From Paraburkholderia phenazinium (GTDB lineage Bacteria > Pseudomonadota > Gammaproteobacteria > Burkholderiales > Burkholderiaceae), in assembly GCF_900100735.1 (NCBI RefSeq), contig NZ_FNCJ01000006.1, positions 248,001 through 312,000 on the forward strand: a stretch of 64,000 bases of DNA, in the 5' to 3' direction. Positions 45,473 to 52,835 of the stretch are shown in pieces. Each line of letters opens with the position of its first letter. Within the stretch, counting starts at the first letter, position 1. The notes under the pieces were generated by a model. The model worked only from the letters and a program-made list of their open reading frames with translations. It did not search any database and was not told the origin of the DNA. The translations under genes were made by a program, and so were the position numbers.

Positions 45473-46603
45473 TCAGAAAGCGTTTGGGGAGATCACTTCA
45501 TCCGCAGGCTCGTCGTCGAACAGCGTGAACTGGCCGTTCTGAGCCAGATGCTCCTCTTCGAGCCGCACGCCCACGCCCAGGAGCCGCACCGGCTGGTTGC
45601 GGCGCGCGAAACCCTTCTCCAGCAGCGCGAGCAGCGTCGGCAAATGGGTAACCTCGCCCACGCATTCGACAGTCGTACGCTGAAAATCGGCGAAGCGGAT
45701 CTTCACGAACAGCTTGCGCACCGCCGCGGCCGCGTCGGCCCGCGCAATGCGCACGTCCAGTTGTTCGGCAAGGCGCCGCAGTTCCGCCGCGCACTCTTCG
45801 AGCGTGCGCAGGTCGGTAACATAGGTCGTCTCGACACTCACCGACTTGCGCTCCTGATCGGCGCGCACGGGCCGCTCGTCGATGCCGCGCGACAGCTCAT
45901 AGAGCCGCTTGCCGAATACGCCGAACTGCCGGTGCAGATCGACCAGCGCCCAGTCGCGCAACTGGGCGCAGGTCGTCAGACCGAGCTTTTCGAGCTTGGC
46001 CGCCGTCACCTTGCCCACGCCGAAAATCTTGCGTACCGGCAAGGCGGCAACAAACGCATCGACCTCGTGCGGCCGCACCACATAGAGACCGTCGGGCTTA
46101 TTCCAGTCGGAGGCAATCTTGGCGACGAACTTGTTCGGCGCCACCCCCGCCGACACCGTCACGCCGACTGTGTCCCGAACCCGCTCGCGAATCTCGTTGG
46201 CCATCAGTGTCGCGCTGCCTTTGCAGCGGTCGGTGCGGGTCACGTCGAGATAGGCTTCGTCGAGCGAGAGCGGTTCGACCTCGGCGGTGTAATCGCGGTA
46301 GATCGCCATGATCTGGCGCGAGGCAATCCGGTACTTCTCCATCGACGGCGGCATGATCAGCAGCTCGGGACACTTGCGCAACGCCAGCGCCGACGACATG
46401 GCCGAATGCACCCCGAAGCGCCGCGCCTCGTAATTGCAGGTGGCTATCACGCCACGATGGTCGGGCCGCCCACCCACGGCCAGCGGCCGACCGCGCAGCG
46501 ACGGGTCGTCGCGCATTTCGACCGAGGCGTAGAAACAGTCGCAGTCGCAATGGATGATCTTGCGCAAGGACGGTGGGGCTAGAGGAAGATCGAGCAGGTT
46601 CAC
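45473..46603 (-). CDS. dinB: DNA polymerase IV
   Basis: Y-family translesion polymerase. The catalytic motifs HCDCDCFYASVEM (about residue 20) and SLDEAYLDVT (about residue 115) are present, with a little-finger domain and a C-terminal clamp-binding-like QFTLFDDEP. The start is unclear. GTG at 46603 is only nine bases from the LexA box and has no ribosome-binding site. A TTG at 46567 would give the E. coli-like N-terminus MRKIIH. Longer upstream frames run through the LexA box and are rejected. SOS regulation is indicated. Confidence 0.93.
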   Translation of the reverse strand: MNLLDLPLAPPSLRKIIHCDCDCFYASVEMRDDPSLRGRPLAVGGRPDHRGVIATCNYEARRFGVHSAMSSALALRKCPELLIMPPSMEKYRIASRQIMAIYRDYTAEVEPLSLDEAYLDVTRTDRCKGSATLMANEIRERVRDTVGVTVSAGVAPNKFVAKIASDWNKPDGLYVVRPHEVDAFVAALPVRKIFGVGKVTAAKLEKLGLTTCAQLRDWALVDLHRQFGVFGKRLYELSRGIDERPVRADQERKSVSVETTYVTDLRTLEECAAELRRLAEQLDVRIARADAAAAVRKLFVKIRFADFQRTTVECVGEVTHLPTLLALLEKGFARRNQPVRLLGVGVRLEEEHLAQNGQFTLFDDEPADEVISPNAF

Positions 46604-46611
46604 GATGCATA

Positions 46612-46631
46612 TACTGTACAAAAATACAGTA
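46612..46631. promoter_or_regulatory. LexA (SOS) box between dinB and a small gene
   Basis: TACTGTACAAAAATACAGTA matches the LexA consensus CTGT-N8-ACAG with outer TA pairs. On the minus strand it lies between TTGATA and TACAGT (17-base spacer) ahead of dinB. On the plus strand it is 44 bases before the divergent small gene, so one box probably serves both. Confidence 0.9.
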
Positions 46632-46675
46632 GTATTATCAAGACGCCCACGAACCTTCATGCCACCTTCTCGCCC

Positions 46676-47059
46676 ATGCCATCGTCCATCCGCAACTCGC
46701 TCGTCTGGATCTTCGACGCATTCGAGCGCGATCCAACCTACATCGGCAAACGGATGTTCGGCTCCGACGCCGCCTATATCGACGGCTTGCTGTGTCTGAT
46801 CGCGGCGGACCGCGATCCGCCGTGGAACGGCTTGCTGGTATGCACATCGCAAGACCGCCACGCCGCGCTCGTCGATGAAATACCCGCTTTACGGCCGCAT
46901 CCGGTGCTCGGCAAATGGCTGTACGTCCCGCAGGACGATCCGGCCTTCGAAACCGTTGCCGAAGAGCTGACGGCGCTCGTGCTCGCGCGCGATCCGCGCG
47001 TGGGCGTCGAGCCGAAGCCACGCAAGGGTCGCAGCAAATCCACGCTGCCAAAGACGTAA
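46676..47059 (+). CDS. small TfoX-N-like protein, likely SOS-controlled
   Basis: A 127-residue protein, unrecognised by name. Its pattern resembles the TfoX N-terminal (or YjbR/MmcQ-like) fold: a KRMFGSDAAYIDGLLCLIAA segment near residues 25-44, then LGKWLYVPQD and a C-terminal helix with ETVAEELTALVLARDPR. The tail is basic (PKPRKGRSK). It is divergent from dinB with only the LexA box between them, so DNA-damage induction is likely. The TfoX relation is a motif-level inference. Confidence 0.7.
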   Translation: MPSSIRNSLVWIFDAFERDPTYIGKRMFGSDAAYIDGLLCLIAADRDPPWNGLLVCTSQDRHAALVDEIPALRPHPVLGKWLYVPQDDPAFETVAEELTALVLARDPRVGVEPKPRKGRSKSTLPKT

Positions 47060-47185
47060 GACCGGTCTGCCACTTCCACCGGGACCGTACCGGCGCAATC
47101 CCGCCGATCCGTACCGCTGCCCGCCTCCCTGCCCAGCCTATACTCGACGCTCACGCAACCGCACCGGCACGTCAGGGACACAGAT

Positions 47186-47908
47186 ATGAAAACAATCGGC
47201 ATCATCGGCGGCATGAGCTGGGAATCTTCCGTCGAGTATTACCGGCTGCTCAATCGCTATGCGAAAGCGCGCCTCGGCGGCCACCACAACGCACGCAATC
47301 TGCTGCTGACGGTGGATTTCGCCGAAGTGGAAGCGCACCAGCGCGCCGGCGACTGGGCCGCGCTGGGTACGCAAATGGCCGCAGCGGCACGTCAACTCGA
47401 ACGCGGCGGCGCGGACCTCGTGATCCTCGCCACCAACACGATGCACAAGGTCTACGAATCGATCGAGCAGGCCGTCGCGGTGCCGTTCCTGCATATCGCC
47501 GACCCAACCGGCAGCGCCTTGCGCGCAGCGGGCATCGAACGCGTCGGCTTGCTAGGTACGCGCTACACGATGGAGCAGGCGTTTTATACGGGGCGGCTCG
47601 CCGAACGCTACGCACTCGAAACGCTGACGCCGAACGAAGCCGATCGCGCCGATGTGCATCGCATCATTTTCGACGAGTTGTGTCATGGCGTGGTCCACGA
47701 GGAATCACGGCGCGTCTATCAGCGCGTGATCGCGGAGCTCGCCGCGCGCGGCGCGCAGGCGGTGATTCTCGGCTGTACGGAGATCACGCTCCTCATCAAG
47801 CCGGAGCACGCCGTCTTGCCGGTATTCGACACCGCCGCGCTGCACGCGCAGGCGGCGGTGGACTGGGCAATCGAAGCGGATCGTCAAGGCGCAGCAGCGG
47901 CGGACTGA
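47186..47908 (+). CDS. aspartate/glutamate racemase family protein (YgeA-like)
   Basis: A 240-residue protein with the family N-terminus MKTIGIIGGMSWESS and strong similarity to E. coli YgeA/RacX, a broad-specificity amino acid racemase. The second active-site cysteine is in ILGCTEI (about residue 195). The first position, in ATNTMHKV, is Thr rather than Cys, as in YgeA. D-amino acid production for peptidoglycan remodelling is the known role of such enzymes. It appears monocistronic. Confidence 0.88.
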   Translation: MKTIGIIGGMSWESSVEYYRLLNRYAKARLGGHHNARNLLLTVDFAEVEAHQRAGDWAALGTQMAAAARQLERGGADLVILATNTMHKVYESIEQAVAVPFLHIADPTGSALRAAGIERVGLLGTRYTMEQAFYTGRLAERYALETLTPNEADRADVHRIIFDELCHGVVHEESRRVYQRVIAELAARGAQAVILGCTEITLLIKPEHAVLPVFDTAALHAQAAVDWAIEADRQGAAAAD

Positions 47909-47935
47909 TTCCGCCGCGCCCCTGACTGCCCGTGC

Positions 47936-49291
47936 TTAGGACTCCACGTCTTCCAGGCTGAACAGTTCGGTCTGGTCGTTGTACGAGAAGATCTCGCCGT
48001 AGCGGCCCCAGTTGATCACCGCGTCGAGCGTGTCTTCCGCGGCGCTGTCGGTCAGGAAGTCTTCCAGTTCCTGCTCGAAACGCACACGCGGCGCGCGATG
48101 GCCCGGGCGCTCGTTGAGCACCTTCTTGATCCGGGTCGCGAGCGGCACGTGGCGCAGCAGATGCTCGGCGAACATCATCTTGCGTTCCTGCGTGCCGAGT
48201 TCGGCAAACACGCGCGCCGGCGGCGTCAGCAGGATGTCGCCTTCGCGCACTTCTGCAAAGCCCAGATACTGCAGCACTTCGGCAACCGGGAACAGGTCGT
48301 CCACCTCGAGATGCAGCGAGCGGGCGATTTCCGGCATGTCGGCGCGGCCGTTATACGGTGCAGCCGCCAGCATTTCGATCAGACCAGCCATCAGGTTGGT
48401 CGACACATGCGGCAGCCAGCTACCCAGCTCCAGACCCTTGCGGGTCGATTCGTCGTGCTGGCGCGAAGTCATCTTCGCGTAGATGTCATCGACCAGCGCG
48501 CGAAACGCCGGGTCAAGCCGGTTGCGCGGGTGCTGGAACGGCACCTTGATCTCGGCGATCACTTTGCCCGGGTTCGACGACAGCACCAGAATCCGGTCGC
48601 ACATGAACACCGCTTCTTCGATGTTGTGCGTGACGATCAGCACCGACTTGATCGGCATGCGGCCCTGGGTCCACAGATCCAGCAGGTCGGTACGCAGCGT
48701 TTCGGCGGTCAGCACGTCGAGCGCGGAGAACGGCTCGTCCATCAACAACAGGGTCGGGTCGACCACCAGCGCCCGGGCAAAGCCCACGCGTTGACGCATG
48801 CCGCCCGAGAGCTCGCGCGGGTAAGCGTTTTCGAAGCCGTCCAGACCGATCAGGTCGATCGCCGCCAGCGCGCGTTCGCGACGCTCGCGGGCGCCCACGC
48901 CCTGGGCTTCGAGACCGGCTTCCACGTTCTGCAGAACGGTCAGCCACGGAAACAGCGCGAAGGTCTGGAACACCATCGCCACGCCCTTGGCGGGACCGTC
49001 GAGTGGCTTGCCGAGGTAGGTCACGTCGCCGCCGGTCGGTTCGATCAGGCCGGCGATGATACGCAGCAGCGTCGACTTGCCCGAGCCCGAACGGCCCAGC
49101 ATGCCGACAATCTCGCCTTCGCGCAGCGACAGGTTCACACCGTCGAGCACCAGCAACTCGTCCTGGTTCTTGTCGAAGCCGCGGCTCACGTCCGTCACGC
49201 GCAGCACTTCTTCGCCGAGGCGCGCAGGCGCGGGCTGGGTCTGGGACGCCGTCGGGAGAAGATCGGCCGATACAACTTTAGGATTTAGCAT
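47936..49291 (-). CDS. nitrate/sulfonate-type ABC ATPase with C-terminal AAA-associated domain
   Basis: ATP-binding subunit of an importer of the NitT/TauT class, about 451 residues. Walker A GRSGSGKST, signature LSGGMRQRVGFARAL, Walker B LLMDEPFSALD and switch VTHNIEE are in the first 240 residues. A C-terminal domain of about 170 residues (from about residue 275, with SWLPHVSTNLMAGLIEML) matches the AAA-associated domain found on some of these ATPases, probably regulatory. GTG at 49306 is an alternative start. The permease gene lies 92 bases upstream. Confidence 0.9.
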   Translation of the reverse strand: MLNPKVVSADLLPTASQTQPAPARLGEEVLRVTDVSRGFDKNQDELLVLDGVNLSLREGEIVGMLGRSGSGKSTLLRIIAGLIEPTGGDVTYLGKPLDGPAKGVAMVFQTFALFPWLTVLQNVEAGLEAQGVGARERRERALAAIDLIGLDGFENAYPRELSGGMRQRVGFARALVVDPTLLLMDEPFSALDVLTAETLRTDLLDLWTQGRMPIKSVLIVTHNIEEAVFMCDRILVLSSNPGKVIAEIKVPFQHPRNRLDPAFRALVDDIYAKMTSRQHDESTRKGLELGSWLPHVSTNLMAGLIEMLAAAPYNGRADMPEIARSLHLEVDDLFPVAEVLQYLGFAEVREGDILLTPPARVFAELGTQERKMMFAEHLLRHVPLATRIKKVLNERPGHRAPRVRFEQELEDFLTDSAAEDTLDAVINWGRYGEIFSYNDQTELFSLEDVES

Positions 49292-49335
49292 CGTGGTTAC
49301 GCTCACAATAAAACTACCGGGTCGCCCAATTTTTG

Positions 49336-49357
49336 CAGGCCCCCTTCACGGGGCCTG
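49336..49357. other. hairpin between permease and ATPase genes
   Basis: CAGGCCCC and GGGGCCTG with a six-base loop. There is no T-run on the minus strand, so it is not a classic terminator; it may protect or process the transcript between the two ABC genes. Confidence 0.45.
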
Positions 49358-49383
49358 GGGCGAAACGTCAGGTATAGGGCCGC

Positions 49384-51135
49384 TCAGTCGAGCCGCAGCT
49401 TGGATTCGGCGTAGGCGTACATCGGACGCCACAACGTGCGGTTGAACAAGGTGACGAACAGGGACATCACCGCAATGCCGAGAATGATCTTCGGGAAGTC
49501 GCCCGCGGCGGTGGTCTGAGCGATATACGCACCCAGGCCATGAGCCTGAACCTTGGTATCGCCCCATTGCACGAACTCGGCCACGATACTCGCGTTCCAC
49601 GCACCGCCCGAGGCGGTAATCGCCCCCGTCACGTAGTACGGGAAAATGCCCGGCAGCATCGCCTTGCGCCACCACTGCCAGCCACGGATGCCGAAGTTGG
49701 TGGAGACTTCGCGGTAGTCGTTCGGATAGGCGCTGGCACCCGCAATCACGTTGAACAGGATGTACCACTGGGTGCCGAGCACGATGAGCGGCGACAGCCA
49801 GATATCCGGATTCAGATGAAAGCGCACGATGACGATCACGAATACCGGGAACAGCAGGTTGGCCGGGAACGCCGCGAGGAACTGCGCGAGCGGCTGGATC
49901 TTTTCGGCGAGCGCCGGGCGCAGCCCGATCAGCACGCCGATCGGCACCCAGATCACCGAGGAGATGGCGATCAGCAGCGCCACGCGCAGCAGCGTGATCA
50001 GGCCGAGCACCAACACGTGGCCCACTTCGTCGAGCGTCACACCCGTGCGCACATAGGCCACCACGCGATAGACGACATACACCGTGAGGAGAATCACGAG
50101 GATCCCCCAGACGATGTCGCCTGCCAGCGACGGCTTCTGCCGACGCGGCATGCTGAACTTGAGCCGCCCCACGCCCGGCAGACGCACCGGCAAGCGCGCC
50201 GCGTTGGCGAAGATCTTGCCCAGCGGCACGAGGCTGCGGTGAATCAAACGGGTGCGGCGAATCAGGTCGAGCAGCCAGGACTCCGGCGCGTTGCCCGAAC
50301 TGGTGGTTTCCATGCGGAACTTGTCGGCCCACGCCACCAGCGGACGGAACAGAAACTGGTCATAGGCAATGATCACGATCGTCATCGTCAGGATCACCCA
50401 ACCCACCGCGTGCAGGTTCTTGTCCGAGATCGCCTGGGCCAGATACGCGCCGATCCCCGGCAGCGTGATCGTGTTGTTGCCCACCGTGATCGCTTCCGAA
50501 GCCACCACGAAAAACCAGCCACCCGACATCGACATCATCATGTTCCAGATGAGGCCTGGCATCGAGAACGGCACTTCGAGCTTCCAGAAACGCTGCCAGC
50601 CGGTCAGGTGAAAGCCGCGCGAGACTTCGTCCAGGTCGCGCGGCACCGTGCGCAGCGACTGGTAGAAGCTGAACGTCATGTTCCAGGCCTGGCTCGTGAA
50701 GATCGCGAAGATCGCTGCGAGCTCCGCGCCCAGCACCCGGCCCGGGAACAGCGCGAGGAAGAACGTGACCGTGAACGAAATGTAGCCCAGCACCGGCACC
50801 GACTGCAGGATGTCGAGAATCGGCACCAGCACTTTTTCGGCGCGGCGGCTCTTGGCGGCGAGCGTGCCGTAGATCAGCGTGAATGTCAGCGAGGCGACCA
50901 TCGCCGCCAGCATGCGCAGCGTGGTGCGCAACGCGTACTCGGGCAGGCTCGCCGGGTCGAGCGAGATCACCTGGGTCTTGAGCGTCGACATCGGCGCGAG
51001 CGTCTGGTGAAAGCCGATCGCCGTGAAAGCGATCACGCAGATGATCAGCGGGAAGGCGACGAAGTCCCAGCCGTTGGGCAGCAATCGCCACGCTGACGCA
51101 TTGGCGGTGCGGTTTAGATTGAAACTGAAATTCAT
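49384..51135 (-). CDS. fused double-domain ABC permease (NitT/TauT class)
   Basis: A 583-residue membrane protein made of two binding-protein-dependent transport permease domains in tandem. The first (about residues 65-275) carries the loop PRDLDEVSRGFHLTGWQRFWKLEVPFSMP and the second (about 370-570) NDYREVSTNFGIRGWQWWRKAMLPGIFP. These are two EAA-type coupling loops, so one chain supplies both halves of the channel. The start follows GGGGAG. No substrate-binding protein gene lies nearby, so the substrate is unknown. Confidence 0.9.
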   Translation of the reverse strand: MNFSFNLNRTANASAWRLLPNGWDFVAFPLIICVIAFTAIGFHQTLAPMSTLKTQVISLDPASLPEYALRTTLRMLAAMVASLTFTLIYGTLAAKSRRAEKVLVPILDILQSVPVLGYISFTVTFFLALFPGRVLGAELAAIFAIFTSQAWNMTFSFYQSLRTVPRDLDEVSRGFHLTGWQRFWKLEVPFSMPGLIWNMMMSMSGGWFFVVASEAITVGNNTITLPGIGAYLAQAISDKNLHAVGWVILTMTIVIIAYDQFLFRPLVAWADKFRMETTSSGNAPESWLLDLIRRTRLIHRSLVPLGKIFANAARLPVRLPGVGRLKFSMPRRQKPSLAGDIVWGILVILLTVYVVYRVVAYVRTGVTLDEVGHVLVLGLITLLRVALLIAISSVIWVPIGVLIGLRPALAEKIQPLAQFLAAFPANLLFPVFVIVIVRFHLNPDIWLSPLIVLGTQWYILFNVIAGASAYPNDYREVSTNFGIRGWQWWRKAMLPGIFPYYVTGAITASGGAWNASIVAEFVQWGDTKVQAHGLGAYIAQTTAAGDFPKIILGIAVMSLFVTLFNRTLWRPMYAYAESKLRLD

Positions 51136-51347
51136 CTGGCGTCTCCCCGGTCACGGGTTTCAGGAACATACGGAGCGACGCCTAAGCGATGCGCGGCAGC
51201 AGGGTTAAATACTCGCGACGGAAAGCTGAAATGACTCATGGCTAAACATAGGCGAACAAAGGAACAGCACACGCCTGCACCATTGACTCGGGGCACTTCA
51301 TCGCGAGCGACGAAACGCACCTTGCAATGACGCAAGCGCGAGGAAAC

Positions 51348-51488
51348 TTACGAAACGAGGGACTTCAGGGTGTGCCAGAGCGCGGCGAACCGGTGCGGTT
51401 CGCGGGCTTGCAGAGAAAGCATGGCGTCGTAGTGGACGCGCGATTCCTGGACGTGCGGGAGTTGCGACAGGAGGAGGCCGAAGTTCAT
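51348..51488 (-). CDS. 46-aa small ORF in ABC operon leader
   Basis: MNFGLLLSQLPHVQESRVHY and 26 further residues, ending in LWHTLKSLVS. A GGAG lies seven bases before the ATG. It is on the same strand as the permease and ends 212 bases before it. Unrecognised; could be a small protein or a leader peptide. A hairpin with TGGCTT/AAGCCA arms (51506-51531) precedes its ribosome-binding site. Confidence 0.5.
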   Translation of the reverse strand: MNFGLLLSQLPHVQESRVHYDAMLSLQAREPHRFAALWHTLKSLVS

Positions 51489-51575
51489 GGTATTGCTCCG
51501 AGCGTTGGCTTAACGCATTCGTTGGAAGCCAGCAGACCCGGAGTGCCCGCGCATCATGCGCGTGGCGGAGAAGAT

Positions 51576-51641
51576 CTACTCGCTTCCTTCAGACAAAGGA
51601 AAGGTATGGCGCCATATGGGACAACTGTCAGGGTCTGGCAT
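51576..51641 (-). CDS. 21-aa leader-peptide candidate
   Basis: MPDPDSCPIWRHTFPLSEGS plus one residue, with an ideal AAGGAG six bases before ATG. It follows a strong stem-loop and precedes the CGCGCAT-C-ATGCGCG palindrome (51550-51564) on the minus strand. No homologue is known to me; position and start signal suggest a leader peptide for the ABC transporter operon. Confidence 0.45.
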   Translation of the reverse strand: MPDPDSCPIWRHTFPLSEGSE

Positions 51642-51660
51642 GGGGTACTCCTTATCGCTG

Positions 51661-51695
51661 CAAGGCAGCGCGCGTCCGCGACGCACGCTGCCTTG
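51661..51695. other. strong stem-loop in ABC operon leader
   Basis: A 10-base perfect stem CAAGGCAGCG/CGCTGCCTTG with an inner GCGTC-CGC-GACGC stem. It lies 20 bases before the start of the 21-aa ORF on the minus strand. No T-run follows. Confidence 0.6.
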
Positions 51696-51982
51696 ATTTA
51701 TCCACGCGCAAGGCTGCGCCCCGGATTGCCGAGGCGCGCGCGAGCGCCGCCGCGAGCGAGGCTCGCGACACGGGTGCCGTACGAACGCGCGAGATCGCCG
51801 CGTTCTAACGACGCTGATAAAGGTGCACGGAGGGTATGACTACGGCGCGCACCGTCTGCCTGCTGGCAAGACGGCGGCTAGAGAATACAGCGCGGGCGTC
51901 CTGCTGGTCAGGCAAAGAAACTGATCGAAGATCGACTACTGCTACTGTCCAAGGCATTAGCCCCATTTGTGACGACGGCAGA

Positions 51983-52012
51983 ATTCTAGACATTTTAAGA
52001 CTCAAAAGTCAA
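51983..52012 (-). promoter_or_regulatory. candidate promoter of the ABC operon leader
   Basis: On the minus strand TTGACT (52007-52012) and TAGAAT (51983-51988) are 18 bases apart in an AT-rich patch. If used, the transcript would have about 840 bases before the permease ATG, covering both small ORFs. The 51696-51982 part shows no other gene. Confidence 0.5.
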
Positions 52013-52183
52013 CTTCATTCGCTAAGCAGAGCCAACATAATAAAAATCCCCTCCTCGGCGGCGCCCGGCTGAACGATAAAGCTTCATTGGCCTTTCATCC
52101 GGTCTTGAGGGAAAGGTCCGTGCAAGTGACATGTCATGGCCATCAGGCCCCATCGGAGCATGTTGCCTTTACGATTTTTTTAC

Positions 52184-52213
52184 TTGCGGTTTCGCGAGAG
52201 AGGCGAATACAAT
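52184..52213 (+). promoter_or_regulatory. promoter of the structured leader
   Basis: TTGCGG (52184-52189) and TACAAT (52208-52213), 18-base spacer. The predicted start near 52220 is only about ten bases before the ribosome-binding site of the leader ORF. Confidence 0.6.
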
Positions 52214-52498
52214 CCGCCCGTCTCATCAAAAGGAGTCCCTCGTGGACGCATGCTCTAGTAGTGGAAGTCCGATGCCGGCCCGTGCCGGCAACACAACCGC
52301 GAGTTAGCCGCCGCAGGATCCCTCCTTCGCCGCTAACTCGCCCTAGTCGGGTTAGCGCGCTTCATCTCTGACTGGCACTGCCGCCAGTCCGTCAGCAGCA
52401 CGCTCCCTTGTTCGACCGCCTTTCGCAAGATTGCTTGCGAGACGCCGTCACGTCTTCGTACGTCGCTTGATCTTGTCAGGCTGGACGGGAGTTGGCCT
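52214..52498 (+). promoter_or_regulatory. structured 5' leader with alternative hairpins (attenuator-like)
   Basis: The leader of the 81-aa membrane protein holds several perfect stems: TGCCGGC/GCCGGCA (52273-52290), GACTGGC/GCCAGTC (52370-52389) and TCGCAAG/CTTGCGA (52423-52440). Most telling, GCTAACTCG (52332-52340) can pair fully with upstream CGAGTTAGC (52300-52308) or, with one G-U pair, with downstream CGGGTTAGC (52348-52356). The two hairpins exclude each other. The stop codon of a leader ORF lies in the first arm. No T-run follows either hairpin, so control would be translational or Rho-dependent. I match it to no known riboswitch class. Confidence 0.65.
52242..52307 (+). CDS. 21-aa leader peptide candidate (GTG start)
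   Basis: GTG start six bases after AGGAG; the peptide reads MDACSSSGSPMPARAGNTTA plus Ser, ending at TAG (52305-52307). A ribosome at the stop would cover CGAGTTAGC and free its partner to form the downstream hairpin. This arrangement is that of leader peptides in attenuation systems such as trp or mgtL; the sensed signal is unknown. Confidence 0.55.
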   Translation: MDACSSSGSPMPARAGNTTAS

Positions 52499-52744
52499 AT
52501 GTTCGTCTTTTCGTTTTTCAGCTCGGTTCTGAGCGCAGGGGCCGGCGCCTCGCTGCGCCGCGCCAGCAAGCTGGTTGCGCGCGCCGCGCTGCGGGCCGCT
52601 TACGTCGGCAATCCATTGACACCTAGCGGCTACGCGATTCTGGCGATGACTGTTGTCGCCGTGGCGCTGGTCGCAATGTTGTCCACCACATCCGCCAGTA
52701 CCGAACTGGAGAGTGCGTTACGGGTGAGCTGGTGGTTCTCCTGA
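52499..52744 (+). CDS. 81-aa small membrane protein, unknown
   Basis: MFVFSFFSSVLSAGAGASLR opens an 81-residue protein with an arginine-rich middle and one clear membrane helix (about residues 45-63, YAILAMTVVAVALVAMLS), ending VSWWFS. GGGAG lies seven bases before ATG and codon use is GC-rich at third positions. It has its own promoter, long leader and terminator, so it is a separate unit from the porin. I do not recognise the family. Confidence 0.65.
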   Translation: MFVFSFFSSVLSAGAGASLRRASKLVARAALRAAYVGNPLTPSGYAILAMTVVAVALVAMLSTTSASTELESALRVSWWFS

Positions 52745-52745
52745 A

Positions 52746-52774
52746 CGGGACAGGTTCACAGTCCCGCCTTTTTT
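52746..52774 (+). terminator. terminator after the 81-aa gene
   Basis: CGGGAC, nine-base loop, GTCCCG, then CCTTTTTT, starting two bases after the stop codon. Confidence 0.85.
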
Positions 52775-52835
52775 GAAGCGTTAGATCGACAAAACATTCA
52801 AGCGGCTACGCCGCGATAACTTCGCCCCACTCGCC

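Noticed and set aside
51327..51839. 170-aa plus-strand frame opposite the ABC operon leader
   Set aside because: Arg/Ala-rich shadow composition and no ribosome-binding site; small minus-strand ORFs with start signals fit better.
52214..52498. Known riboswitch (Mg2+ M-box, yybP-ykoY, ykkC) ahead of the 81-aa gene
   Set aside because: None of the conserved core motifs of these classes that I know is visible; reported instead as an unassigned structured leader.
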